NCBI GenBank assembly: GCA_963732775.1
Contig: CAVTAR010000003.1
Location: forward strand, 601,234 to 665,233
From: CAVRQM01 sp963732775
GTDB lineage: Bacteria; Pseudomonadota; Alphaproteobacteria; Acetobacterales; Acetobacteraceae
Length of the DNA stretch: 64,000 nt
Direction: 5' to 3'
Under the pieces are notes generated by a model, which was not told the DNA's origin, searched no databases, and was given only the letters and a program-made list of their open reading frames with translations. A program made the translations under genes and the position numbers. Shown here in pieces: positions 18,138-26,556 of the stretch (positions are counted from its first letter, which is position 1; each line of letters starts with the position of its first letter).

Positions 18138-19042
18138 CCCGATCTCCTTTCCTCGTGGCCGGTTGGCTGATGGCCGGCGGCCGCCGCCCGGCGGTGGCGG
18201 CGATAGGCGCGCAGGCTGAGCGGCAGCAACGCCAAGTATACCACGCCCGCCGAGGCGAGCGCGGCCCACGGGTTCGCGACCAGCAGCGCCGCGAACACCC
18301 CGGTGCCGAGCAGCACCGGCAGCGCCACCCCGGCCGGCAGGCGGAGATGCTTGAAGCTCCACACCGGCAGCGTGCAGACCAGCAGCAGCGCCGTGCCCAC
18401 CAGCATCGCGGCCGCGACCAGCGGGTGCGCCACCACGGTCTCGGCGCCGTTCCAGCCGAGGTGGCGCGCCTCCAGCCCCGCGAACAGCGGCATCAGCGCG
18501 AGCCCCGCCCCGGCCGGCGCCGGCACCCCGGTGAAGTAGCCCGGCACGCTGCCCGGCTGGTCGGCCCCGCCGGCGCCGGCGGTCGCCTCCAGCGAGGCGT
18601 TGAAGCGGGCGAGCCGCAGCGCCATGCACACCGCGAACAGCAGGCAGGGCATGAAGCCGTAGGCGTGGGCCGGCTGCAGCGACCACAAGTACAGCACCAG
18701 CGCCGGTGCCACGCCGAAGCAGACGAAGTCCGACAGGCTGTCGAACTCGGCGCCGAACCGCGAGGTGGCGTGCAGCAGCCGGGCCAGCCGGCCGTCGAGC
18801 CCGTCGACGCAGCCCGCCAGCACGATTGCCGCCGCCGCCGCCTCAAACCGGCCCTCGAGGGCGAAGCGGATGGCGGTCAGCCCGGCACACAGCCCGAGCA
18901 CGGTCAGCAGGTTGGGCGTGATGCGCGCCACCGTGACCGCCCGCAGGCGCCGCCGATCGCCGCCGCCGCGCGGCCGCCGCGGCGAGCGCCCGGCCAGCAG
19001 CACCCGCCGCGACGCCAGCGGCGAGGGGCGCTGCACCGTCAT
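18134..19042 (-). CDS. pssA: CDP-diacylglycerol-serine O-phosphatidyltransferase
   Basis: Makes phosphatidylserine from CDP-diacylglycerol and serine at the inner membrane. The CDP-alcohol phosphotransferase signature DGxxAR-x8-Gx3Dx3D is present as CVDGLDGRLARLLHATSRFG followed by AEFDSLSDF. Several membrane helices surround it. The basic N-terminal ~35 residues precede ARITPNLLTVLGLCAGL. 302 residues. The ATG overlaps the psd stop (ATGA) and its own stop overlaps hdeD, so the three genes are translationally coupled; psd supplies the next enzyme of the same pathway. Confidence 0.93.
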   Translation of the reverse strand: MTVQRPSPLASRRVLLAGRSPRRPRGGGDRRRLRAVTVARITPNLLTVLGLCAGLTAIRFALEGRFEAAAAAIVLAGCVDGLDGRLARLLHATSRFGAEFDSLSDFVCFGVAPALVLYLWSLQPAHAYGFMPCLLFAVCMALRLARFNASLEATAGAGGADQPGSVPGYFTGVPAPAGAGLALMPLFAGLEARHLGWNGAETVVAHPLVAAAMLVGTALLLVCTLPVWSFKHLRLPAGVALPVLLGTGVFAALLVANPWAALASAGVVYLALLPLSLRAYRRHRRAAAAGHQPTGHEERRSG

Positions 19043-19718
19043 CGGGGGACCGGCCGCAGCTCGGCGATCACCGTCTCGCCGCCGACCATGGTCTGGCCCA
19101 CCGCCACCAGCGGCTCGACCCCGGGCGGCAGATACAGGTCGGTGCGGCTGCCGAAGCGGATGATGCCGAACCGCTCGCCGCCGCGCACCGCCTCGCCCTG
19201 GCGCACCTCGCAGACGATGCGCCGCGCGATCAGGCCGGCGATCTGCACCACCGCCAGCGCCCGGCCGTCGGGCAGGCGGATCGCCAGCGCGTTGCGCTCG
19301 TTGTCGTCGGACGCCTTGTCCAGGCTCGCGTTGACGAAGCTGCCCGCGCGATAGGCGATGCGCTCCACCACGCCGCTGGCCGGCACGCGGTTCACATGCA
19401 CGTCCAGCACCGACAGGAAGTCGCCACCCGCCAGCACGGCTCGGGGCCGAGGCCGAGTTCGGCCGGCGGCACCGCCCGCTCGACCGAGACCACCCGCCCG
19501 TCGGCGGCGGCCAGCAGCACGCCCGGCCGGGGCGGCGGCACCCGCTCGGGGTCGCGGAAGAAGCCCCAGCAGGCCAGCGCCAGCAGCCCGCCTGCGGCGA
19601 CCACCCAGGCGGACACCAGCACGCCGGCCAGCGCGAGCGCGAGGCCAGCGGCGATGAACGGCCGGCCCGCGCGGTGCGGGGCGGCCAGGACCAGCCGGAT
19701 GGAATGGACCAGGGACAT
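19039..19718 (-). CDS. psd: Phosphatidylserine decarboxylase (apparent one-base frameshift)
   Basis: Converts phosphatidylserine to phosphatidylethanolamine. The N-terminal half begins MSLVHSIRLVLAAPHRAG and has a membrane segment, then FFRDPERVPPPRPGVLLAAADGRV, typical of short alphaproteobacterial/archaeal-type enzymes. After LGLGPEP the frame shifts near 19437. The rest is in another frame: LAGGDFLSVLDVHVNRVPASG, and the self-cleavage region FGIIRFGSRTDLYLPPG whose Gly-Ser yields the pyruvoyl cofactor. A single missing G (ccGGtg read as ccGtg) restores one ORF of about 226 residues. Because the enzyme is normally needed for PE synthesis, a sequence error is likelier than inactivation. Confidence 0.88.
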
Positions 19719-19839
19719 GCGCTCGGCGTGCGGCGGGGCCTCCGGGGCGGGGGCGCGCGGCGCGGGGTTATGGATGCTTAAGGCATCACCGGCAAGATGG
19801 CCCGGCCTCGCCGATCGCACCCGAACCGTAGCGGAGCGC

Positions 19840-20382
19840 ATGAGTCCAATCCCGTCGGCCCCACTGCCGGACCTGACGACGCCGGAGGCGGCGCTGCGCC
19901 TCGGGCCCTTCCTGGTCGATGGCGGCGGGCGATTGTGGCCGGCGCCCGGCGCGTCGCCCCGCTTCCTGCTGCGCTGGCGCGACCGCGACGTGCGGGCCGA
20001 ACTGCACCCTTCGACCGCCGATCACCCTGCCCCGGACCGCCTGGCGCTGGGCCGCCTGGCGTTGGGCAGCCTGTCGCTGGGCAGCCTGGTCGCCAAGGTG
20101 CCGAGCAGCGCCGAGCTGGCCGGGCAAGGCGCCTCGCGCGAGACGCTGTTCGCCACGCTGCGCACCCTGGCACCGCTGCTGCCCCCGGCCTGGCGGCTCA
20201 CGCTCTGTCCCGACCACCACATCGGCGTCAGCGCCGGCGAGGCGATGGAGATGCCGGTCTCCGCGGTCGGGCTCGTCACCGCGCTCAGCGTGTTCCTGTT
20301 GGCGCTCGCCCCCTACCTCGACCTGCTGGAGCAGCAGGGCGCCGCCCCGCCGTCGCGCGCGCTGGCCGCCGGCGCCGGCTGA
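19840..20382 (+). CDS. Hypothetical protein, 180 aa
   Basis: Starts MSPIPSAPLPDLTTPEAAL. It contains a short internal repeat (LALGRLALGSLSLGSL, residues ~67-82) and ends with a hydrophobic helix, AVGLVTALSVFLLALAPYLDLL. FLLRWRDRDVRAELHPS looks like a small beta domain. No recognisable family. Codon use matches the region. It is divergent from psd and 103 bases upstream of the cytochrome b561 gene. Confidence 0.55.
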   Translation: MSPIPSAPLPDLTTPEAALRLGPFLVDGGGRLWPAPGASPRFLLRWRDRDVRAELHPSTADHPAPDRLALGRLALGSLSLGSLVAKVPSSAELAGQGASRETLFATLRTLAPLLPPAWRLTLCPDHHIGVSAGEAMEMPVSAVGLVTALSVFLLALAPYLDLLEQQGAAPPSRALAAGAG

Positions 20383-20485
20383 ACGCGCAGGCTCCGCAAG
20401 CGGCGCGTCGCACTGTATAGCTCCATGGCATACAGCTCGAAGGCCGGCCGAAGCTGCCGACCGGCCGGCATGGGAGGACGACGGC

Positions 20486-21169
20486 ATGGCGCTGCGGACG
20501 GCCAGACCCGGGATGCGCCTGCCGCTGCGGGTGTGGGATCTGCCGACCCGGCTGTTCCACTGGTCGATCGTGCTGCTGGTGCTGCTCTGCTACGTCAGCA
20601 TCAACGCCAACTGGACCGTGGTGCATTTCTGGGCCGGCTACGCGGTGCTGGCCCTGCTGCTGTTCCGGCTGGTCTGGGGCGTGGTGGGCAGCGACACGGC
20701 GCGCTTCTCCGCCTTCCTGCGCAACCCGCTCACCGGCCTGTCGCACCTGCTGCGGTTCGGCGAGCGCGGGCCGGACGACCAGGTGGGCCACAACGAGGCC
20801 GGCGGCTGGATGGTGCTGGCGATGCTGCTGCTGCTGCTGGCAATCGCCGTCACCGGCCTGTTCAGCAACGACGACGGCGCCGCCTACGGCCCGCTCACCG
20901 ACCTGGTCAGCAAATCCGTCAGCGACCAGCTCTCCGGCATCCACGGGGTGATCCTGAAGGTCGCGCTGCTGGTGGCGATCGGCCTGCACATCGTGGCGAT
21001 CGTCGCCTACGCGGTGGTGAAGCGGCACGACCTCGTGCGGCCGATGATCACCGGCAAGAAGCTGCTGCCGGCGGCGACCCGCGCGCCGCGCCTGGCGCCG
21101 ACCGCGCTCGCCGCCGCCATCCTCGCGGCGGCGGCGATCGTGGTGGCGGTCGTCGCCGCGCGCGGCTGA
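20486..21169 (+). CDS. Cytochrome b561-type membrane electron carrier
   Basis: 227 residues with four core membrane helices and an added C-terminal one. VWDLPTRLFHWSIVLLVLLCY carries a first-helix heme His, VHFWAGYAVLALLLFRLVWG a second, and the later SGIHGVILKVALLVAIGLHIVAIV two more, as in diheme b561/Ni-Fe hydrogenase-type cytochrome b. A gggagg Shine-Dalgarno lies at 20472-20477. It converges on a cytochrome c' gene; in many bacteria b561 and small class II c-type cytochromes are neighbours, suggesting they exchange electrons. Confidence 0.87.
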   Translation: MALRTARPGMRLPLRVWDLPTRLFHWSIVLLVLLCYVSINANWTVVHFWAGYAVLALLLFRLVWGVVGSDTARFSAFLRNPLTGLSHLLRFGERGPDDQVGHNEAGGWMVLAMLLLLLAIAVTGLFSNDDGAAYGPLTDLVSKSVSDQLSGIHGVILKVALLVAIGLHIVAIVAYAVVKRHDLVRPMITGKKLLPAATRAPRLAPTALAAAILAAAAIVVAVVAARG

Positions 21170-21171
21170 GC

Positions 21172-21190
21172 GCCGCTCAGGAAGAGCGGC
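21172..21190. terminator. Hairpin between convergent cytochrome genes
   Basis: GCCGCTC-aggaa-GAGCGGC forms a perfect 7-bp stem, three bases past the b561 stop and four bases before the cytochrome c' stop. There is no T-run, so it is likely a shared bidirectional end. Confidence 0.55.
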
Positions 21191-21193
21191 TGC

Positions 21194-21662
21194 TCAGGAA
21201 TACCGATAGCGGTAGCTCCGGTGGCAGCCGCCGCAGGTGCCGCCGGTGGCCTTCCACTGCTCGGCGAAGGCGCCCTTGTCGCCGCTCTGCGGCGACCTTC
21301 ACGAGCTTGTCCGCCTCCACCACGAGGTCGGCCGAGGCTTTGTCGAAGCCCGGCCGGTCGCTCCAGATCTCCGGCCGCGCGTGGGTGTCGTGGCCCTGCT
21401 GGCTGCCGTCCGGGAACAGCGTCGGGATCTTCCGGCCCCAGTCGGCGATCTCCTGCGCCGGGCCGGCGAACTGGCTGACGTCGGCGCCGGCGTCGATGCC
21501 CTTCTTCATGGCGCCGAACAGGTCGCCGATGTGCTTGTAGCCGGTCTGCCGCGCCACGATCGCCTCGTCGGGCGTGTCGGCCACGGCAATGCCGAGCCCG
21601 CCGAGCGCTGCCGCCACCGCCAGTCCCGCGAGCAACCCCGTCAGCCGTCCCGTCTTGCGCAT
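21194..21662 (-). CDS. Cytochrome c' (class II), apparent frameshift near the heme motif
   Basis: A periplasmic heme protein. The signal peptide MRKTGRLTGLLAGLAVAAAL is followed by ARQTGYKHIGDLFGAMKKGIDAG and an A-rich helix bundle. The frame read from the start loses the family at about base 21290. The +1 frame continues GDKGAFAEQWKATGGTCGGCH with the CXXCH heme site, then ends after RSYRYRYS at 21194. Removing one G near 21290 restores a protein of about 155 residues, the normal length. Sequencing error is probable. Confidence 0.85.
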
Positions 21663-21818
21663 GTCTCGTCCCCTGCGATGCGGTCCCGTGTTGGCCACAT
21701 CCCGCGCCCTGCGTCCACCGCGCCCCGTCGTCGATAGGCCGTCGACGATAGCGCTTGCCCCCGGCGGTCGCGCGCGGGAAACCGGGCGGCCGTACGCCTG
21801 CCCGAGGATGTCCCGCCG

Positions 21819-22406
21819 ATGCCGACCATCCGCTCCGTCGCCGTGTTCTGCGGCGCCAGTCCCGGCGCCGACCCGCAGTTCCGCGCCGCCGCGCGCGCCC
21901 TGGGCGAGGGCCTCGCGCGTGCAACGATCCGGCTGGTCTACGGCGGCGGCCGGGTCGGGCTGATGGGCACCGTCGCCGACGCGGCGCTGGCGGCAGGCGG
22001 ACGGGTGGTGGGCGTGATCCCGGAGTTCCTGACCCGTCTCGAGGTGGCGCACGAGGGGGTCGACGAGATGATCGTCACCGACAGCATGCACAGCCGCAAG
22101 CAGCGCATGTTCGAGCTGTCGGACGCCTTCGTCTGCTTCGCGGGCGGGCTCGGCACGCTGGACGAGACCTTCGAGATCCTGACCTGGAAGCAGCTCGGCC
22201 TGCACCGACAAGCCGATCCTGATTGCCGACGTGGCCGGCAGCGCGCGCCCGGTGGTGGCGCTGATCGAGGCGGTGATCGGCCTCGGTTTCGCCCGCCCGG
22301 ACATCCGCGACCTGTACGAGGTCAGCTCCGGCGTGCCGGCGCTGCTGGCGCGTCTCGACACGATGCTTCCCGCGCCGCCGCCGCCGGTCGACGCCGCCCG
22401 CTTGTG
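21819..22406 (+). CDS. LOG-family (TIGR00730) protein, apparent frameshift
   Basis: A cytokinin-riboside monophosphate phosphoribohydrolase-like (Lonely Guy) protein. The N-terminus RSVAVFCGASPGADPQF and the segments VYGGGRVGLMG and HSRKQRMFELSDAFVCFAGG are characteristic. The catalytic PGGxGTxxE motif reads AGGLGTLDE, with Ala in place of Pro. After LTWKQLGLH an extra C near 22207 shifts the frame. The other frame continues DKPILIADVAGSARP and ends ALLARLDTMLPAPPPP to the stop at 22404. Restored length is about 195 residues, normal for the family. Confidence 0.87.
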
Positions 22407-22447
22407 ACCCTTGCCCCGCCGGGGCCGCGCGGGTATGACGCGCGGGC

Positions 22448-22521
22448 CGGAGTGTAGCTCAGCCTGGTAGAGCACTGTGTTCGGGACGCAGGGGCCGGAG
22501 GTTCGAATCCTCTCACTCCGA
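22448..22521 (+). tRNA. tRNA-Pro (anticodon CGG)
   Basis: A full cloverleaf can be drawn. The acceptor is CGGAGTG/CACTCCG, the D-stem GCTC/GAGC with AGCCTGGTA, and the anticodon stem CTGTG/CGCAG with loop TTCGGGA. The T-stem is GGAGG/CCTCT with loop TTCGAAT, and the discriminator base is A. The anticodon CGG reads CCG, a heavily used proline codon in this G+C-rich genome. The CCA end is not encoded. Confidence 0.96.
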
Positions 22522-22528
22522 TATCCGC

Positions 22529-22720
22529 TCACCGCATCCGCGCGGCCCACAGCATGAGCCAGCGCGTCGGGAGCACCCACAGCGCGCCGGCGAGCAGGAA
22601 GTACAGCGCCTGGGCCGCCCAATGCGCCCCGATCACCCGGTCGGCGAGCGTCACCGCAACCACGACATAGGCGGCGAGCCCTGCCAGCCCCAGCACCACG
22701 GCGATCGGAACGCGCGACAT
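22529..22720 (-). CDS. DUF2842 small membrane protein
   Basis: 63 residues with two membrane helices (VVLGLAGLAAYVVVAVTLAD and AAQALYFLLAGALWVLPTRWL). The closing PTRWLMLWAARMR and overall layout match DUF2842, a small alphaproteobacterial membrane family of unknown function. It converges on the tRNA gene, 7 bases away. Confidence 0.8.
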   Translation of the reverse strand: MSRVPIAVVLGLAGLAAYVVVAVTLADRVIGAHWAAQALYFLLAGALWVLPTRWLMLWAARMR

Positions 22721-22729
22721 CGCGCATCG

Positions 22730-22867
22730 CTAGCGCCTCGCCGGCCGAGGCGCCAGGGACGCGTCGGTCAGGCCGCCTCGATGTCGGTCCTGCTTCGACG
22801 TGCCCCGCAGGTGCGCGAGCTTGCTGGAAAGCGCCGCAGTCGTGTCATCCTTGATATGGAGCGGCAT
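22730..22867 (-). pseudogene. VapB-like antitoxin remnant
   Basis: From ATG 22867 (preceded by GGAGG, 6 bases upstream on its strand) the first ~27 residues, starting MPLHIKDDTTAALSSKLAHL and then RGTSK, match the N-terminal DNA-binding part of the VapB/PSK-type antitoxins. After that the family pattern is lost; a shift would give an early stop at 22768. No toxin gene follows, since the next gene on the strand is DUF2842. I read it as the stump of a vapBC pair. Confidence 0.6.
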
Positions 22868-22877
22868 GGAGCCTCCG

Positions 22878-22907
22878 CGGATATCCTCCTGGCCATAGTC
22901 GGATATC
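22878..22907. promoter_or_regulatory. Operator-like direct repeat upstream of VapB remnant
   Basis: CGGATATC occurs at 22878-22885 and 22900-22907, 22 bases apart centre to centre (two helical turns). Each contains the palindrome GATATC. The position just upstream of the antitoxin start suits an autoregulatory operator. Confidence 0.35.
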
Positions 22908-22920
22908 TGCGTGCCGCAAT

Positions 22921-22980
22921 CGTGCGGCAGGCTTCCGTGCGGCAGGCTTCCATGCGGCAGGCTTCCATGCGGCAGGCTTG
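22921..22980. repeat. 15-bp tandem repeat, four units
   Basis: The unit c(g/a)tgcggcaggctt(c/g) is repeated four times without spacers; units 1 and 2 are identical, and 3 and 4 differ at one or two bases. It lies in the 218-base gap between the VapB remnant and the dehydratase gene, which otherwise holds no gene. Confidence 0.92.
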
Positions 22981-23085
22981 TTCGCCCCGCCTTGGCGCGT
23001 GCGCCGATTGACACCCCGCACCCCGCGCCCCACCTTGCGGCGCGCTCGGGGGAGCGACTTGGCGCGGATCAGGGCGGCGGAACGG

Positions 23086-24908
23086 ATGGCGGACCACGAC
23101 ACACGCAACGGCCACGGCGCGAACGGCGCGGCGCCCCGCCGGCTGCGCTCGCGGCGCTGGTTCGACAACCCGGATGACCCGGCGCTCACCGCGCTCTACG
23201 TCGAGCGCTACCTGAATTTCGGCCTGACGCCCGAGGAGCTGCGCGGCAACAAGCCGATCATCGGCATCGCCCAGACCGGCAGCGACCTCGCGCCCTGCAA
23301 CCGCCACCACGTCCAGCTCGCGAGCCGGCTGCGCGACGGCATCATCGCCGCCGGCGGCATGCCGCTCGAGTTCCCGGTGCATCCCGATCCAGGAGACCGG
23401 CAAGCGCCCGACCGCCGCACTCGACCGCAACCTCGCCTACCTGTCGCTGGTGGAGGTGCTGCACGGCTACCCGCTCGACGGCGTGGTGCTGACCGCCGGC
23501 TGCGACAAGACCACGCCGGCGCTGCTGATGGGGGCGGCCACCGTCAACATCCCGGCCATCGTGTTCTCCGGCGGCCCGATGCTGGACGGCTGGCACGAGG
23601 GAAAGCTCGCCGGCTCCGGCATGACGGTCTGGACCGGGCGCCGCCTCTATGCCGAGGGCAAGATCGACTACGAGCAGTTCATGGCGCTGGTGGTCTCGTC
23701 CGCGCCCTCGGTCGGGCCACTGCAACACCATGGGCACGGCCAGCTCCATGAACTCGCTGGCCGAGGCGCTGGGGATGTCGCTGCCGGGCTGCGCCATGAT
23801 CCCCGGCCCGTACCGCGAGCGCGGCCAGATGGCGTATCACACCGGCCAGCGCATCGTCGCCATGGTGCATGAGAACCTGCGCCCGTCGGACATCATGACC
23901 AAGGCCGCGTTCGAGAACGCCGTCGTGGCCGCCGCGGCGCTGGGCGCCTCGTCGAACTGCCCGATCCACATGGTGGCGATCGCGCGCCACATGGGCGTCG
24001 AGCACACTCTGGACGACTGGCAGCGCCTTGGCCCGGAGATCCCGCTGCTGGTCGACATGCAGCCGGCGGGGCGCTTCCTGGGCGAGGCGTTCCATCGCGC
24101 CGGCGGCGTGCCGCAGGTGATGAAGGAGCTGCTCGCCGCCGGCAAGCTGCACGGCGACGTCCGCACCGTCACCGGCCGCACGCTGGCCGAGGACCTGGCC
24201 ACCGCCACCGGCCCGGTCGACCGCGAGGTGATCCGCGCCTACGACGCGCCGCTGAAGGACCACGCCGGCTACGTCGTGCTGAGCGGCAACCTGTTCGACA
24301 GCGCGGTGATGAAGACCAGCGTCATCGACGCGGAGTTCCAGCAGCGCTTCCTGTCGGACCCGGCGCACCCCAACGTGTTCATCGGCCGCGCCATCGTGTT
24401 CGAGGGCCCGGAGGACTACCACGCCCGCATCGACGACCCGGAGCTGCAGGCCGACGAGCACTGCATGCTGATCATCCGCAACACCGGCCCGGTCGGCTAT
24501 CCCGGCTCGGCGGAGGTCGTGAACATGCAGCCGCCCGCCTCGCTGCTGAAGCGCGGCATCTCCGCCCTGCCGACCATGGGCGACGGGCGGCAGAGCGGCA
24601 CCTCCGGCTCGCCCTCGATCCTGAACGTCTCGCCCGAGGCGGCGGTGGGCGGCGGGTTGGCGCTGCTGCAGTCGGGCGACACCATCCGCCTCGACCTGAA
24701 CGCGCGCCGCGTCGACGTGCTGCTGCCCGAGAGCGAGCTTGCCGCGCGCCGCGCCGCCTGGAAGCCGTCGATCATCGAGAGCAAGACGCCGTGGGAGGAG
24801 ATCTACCGCAGCCAGGTGGGCCAGCTCGGCCAGGGCGGCTGCCTGGAGCCGGCGACGCTGTTCCTCAACGTGCTGGAGACGCGCGGCGAGAGCCGGAACA
24901 ACCACTGA
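23086..24908 (+). CDS. IlvD/Edd-family sugar-acid dehydratase, two apparent frameshifts
   Basis: An Fe-S dehydratase related to dihydroxy-acid dehydratase, closest in feel to the L-arabonate/D-xylonate (sugar acid) branch. RWFDNPDDPALTALYVERYL at the N-terminus, IGIAQTGSDLAPCNRHH and LTAGCDKTTPALLMGAATVN carry cluster cysteines. Further matches are GHCNTMGTASSMNSLAEALGM (third Cys), SSNCPIHMVAIARHMG and TMGDGRQSGTSGSPSILNVSPE. An extra G near 23386 (after PVHP) and another near 23716 (GGGCC for GGCC) break the frame; removing both gives one ORF of about 606 residues. The neighbouring SDR and FAH hydrolase suggest a non-phosphorylating sugar-acid pathway ending in pyruvate. Confidence 0.87.
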
Positions 24909-24917
24909 GGCGGACCG

Positions 24918-25006
24918 CCCCCCTCACCCCGGCCCTCTCCCCCAAGCGGGGGCGAGGGTGCAGTCCGCCCCCTCGCCCCCGCTGGGGAGAGGGCCGGGGT
25001 GAGGGG
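24918..25006. repeat. REP-like intergenic palindromic repeat, copy 3
   Basis: Outer arms cccctcaccccggccctctcc and ggagagggccggggtgagggg (one base longer than quoted ends) are near-perfect reverse complements. Inner arms cccaagcgggggcgaggg and ccctcgcccccgctgggg pair as a second hairpin. It lies between the dehydratase and SDR genes, which it separates without ending the gene order. Confidence 0.85.
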
Positions 25007-25030
25007 TCTGCGGCCGCAGGGAGCGAGCGA

Positions 25031-25780
25031 ATGCCCAGCAGACTGACCGGCAAGACCGCGTTCTGCACCGCCGCCGCCGCCGGCATTGGCCGCGCGACCG
25101 CACTCGCGCTGGCCGCCGAGGGCGCCCGCGTGATCGCCACCGACCGCGACGAGGCGGGGCTCGCCGGCCTTGCCGAGCACGGCATCGCCACCGAGCGGCT
25201 CGACGTCCTGGACCCAGCCGCCATCGTGGCCGCCGCCGGGCGGCACGGCCCGGTCGACGTGCTGTTCAACTGCGCCGGCATCGTCCACCAGGGCAACGTG
25301 CTGGACGCGACCGAGGAGCAGTGGCAGCTCGAGATGGACCTGAACGCGCGCAGCATGTTCCGCACCATCCGCGCCTTCCTGCCCGGCATGGTCGCACGCG
25401 GCGGCGGCTCCATCGTCAACATCGCCTCGGTGGCGAGCAGCGTCAAAGGCGTGCCGAGCCGCTGCGTCTATGGGGCGAGCAAGGCCGCCGTCATCGGGCT
25501 CACCAAATCCGTCGCCGCCGACTTCATCACGCAAAAGGTACGCTGCAACGCGATCTGCCCCGGCACGGTGCAGTCGCCGAGCCTCGACGGCCGCATCGCC
25601 GCCAACGCCGCCGCCGCCGGTGGCCTGGAAGCCGCCCGCGCGGCCTTCGTGGCGCGCCAGCCAATGGGCCGCCTCGGCACCGCCGAGGAGATGGCGGCAC
25701 TGGTGGTGTATCTGGCGAGCGACGACAGCGCGTTCATGACCGGGCAGGCCTTGCAGATCGACGGCGGCTATTCGTTGTGA
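25031..25780 (+). CDS. SDR oxidoreductase, probable 2-keto-3-deoxy-L-fuconate dehydrogenase type
   Basis: A 249-residue classical short-chain dehydrogenase. The cofactor motif reads TAAAAGIGRATALALAAEG and the acidic ATDRDEAGL selects NAD. VDVLFNCAGIVHQGNVLDAT, the catalytic Ser in NIASVASSVKGV, and Tyr-Lys in CVYGASKAAVIG follow. The C-terminus is FMTGQALQIDGGYSL. The FNCAGIVHQG segment resembles enzymes that oxidise 2-keto-3-deoxy-L-fuconate. Together with the dehydratase upstream and the FAH hydrolase downstream this would make a diketo-acid that is cleaved. Sugar assignment (L-fucose, L-rhamnose or similar) is inference. Confidence 0.8.
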   Translation: MPSRLTGKTAFCTAAAAGIGRATALALAAEGARVIATDRDEAGLAGLAEHGIATERLDVLDPAAIVAAAGRHGPVDVLFNCAGIVHQGNVLDATEEQWQLEMDLNARSMFRTIRAFLPGMVARGGGSIVNIASVASSVKGVPSRCVYGASKAAVIGLTKSVAADFITQKVRCNAICPGTVQSPSLDGRIAANAAAAGGLEAARAAFVARQPMGRLGTAEEMAALVVYLASDDSAFMTGQALQIDGGYSL

Positions 25781-25785
25781 CGACG

Positions 25786-26064
25786 ATGATCACCGAAGTG
25801 TACGACGCGCTGCTCTCGGCGGGAGCCGATGACGGCAAGGCGCGCCGCGCGCCCGAGGTGCTGGCCGACTACGACACCAAGTTCGCAAGCCTGGAAAAGC
25901 GCATCGACAGATTTGAAGCCAACGTCCATGCCAAGTTCACTGCGGTAGATGGCCGCTTCAACACGCTGGAAGCGGCCATGAACGGGAACTTCAACCTGCT
26001 CTACTGGATGCTGGGCATCCTTATCGCCGCCGTGAGCGCGCTCGCCATACGAGCCTTCGTGTGA
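25786..26064 (+). CDS. Small coiled-coil membrane protein
   Basis: 92 residues from ATG 25786 (a GTG at 25777 overlapping the SDR stop is possible). A heptad-like helix, FASLEKRIDRFEANVHAKFT and on through NTLEAAMNG, is followed by one membrane helix, FNLLYWMLGILIAAVSALAI. The layout recalls XhlA/DUF1640-like proteins. Function unknown. It ends overlapping the next gene's start. A comparable but shorter protein is at 33242. Confidence 0.6.
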   Translation: MITEVYDALLSAGADDGKARRAPEVLADYDTKFASLEKRIDRFEANVHAKFTAVDGRFNTLEAAMNGNFNLLYWMLGILIAAVSALAIRAFV

Positions 26065-26555
26065 AACGGCGGTTCGTGCTCATGCGAGTGTTCGCTGCAA
26101 TCGTGGCGGGAAGTGCGCAAGCGGCGTGCGTGCCACCCAGATCGACCTCTTATGCCGGCAAATCCGAGTTACTCAATACCGTACCAGCGCAATCACGGCG
26201 GTTTAGTGCGCCCTCCGGAGTCAAGCAGGCGTTCAACTTCTTTCGGCAACTAAACCCCGATTGCAGCAGCGCGGGGACAATGCACTTCATAGTCGAAAGT
26301 CCACCCTCGCACGGTGAGGTTGACATCGCTGGCGAGGAGAGCTTTCCGGGATTCCCCAGGGACGACTCCGAGGCGCGCTGCAATGACCGTCGCGTGTCTG
26401 GGTGGCGCGTTTACTACACCTCGACCTCCGGCTTTGTCGGAATCGATGCATTCTCGGTCTCAACGATCGCCGCCGACGGGTTTCGTTTTGTGATCAACTA
26501 TTCCGTAACAGTCGGCCCGCTCGGGCCCAACATCCAGCAGATTGAGAAGCTCTGA
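26061..26555 (+). CDS. Hypothetical secreted protein with Ig-like C-terminus
   Basis: 164 residues from GTG 26061 (ATG 26082 is an alternative). A short signal peptide ends near AGSAQA. The mature part has four cysteines (ACVP, PDCSS, ARCND and none later visible except these), then SGWRVYYTSTSGFVGIDAFS and VINYSVTV, a pattern seen in bacterial Ig-like/cadherin-like strands. Codon use and G+C content are lower than in flanking genes, suggesting later acquisition. It is sandwiched between catabolic genes with which it has no obvious link. Confidence 0.6.
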   Translation: MKRRFVLMRVFAAIVAGSAQAACVPPRSTSYAGKSELLNTVPAQSRRFSAPSGVKQAFNFFRQLNPDCSSAGTMHFIVESPPSHGEVDIAGEESFPGFPRDDSEARCNDRRVSGWRVYYTSTSGFVGIDAFSVSTIAADGFRFVINYSVTVGPLGPNIQQIEKL

Positions 26556-26556
26556 C

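Noticed and set aside
22921..22980. Possible CRISPR array
   Set aside because: Units are 15 bp and directly abutting with no spacers, and there are no cas genes.
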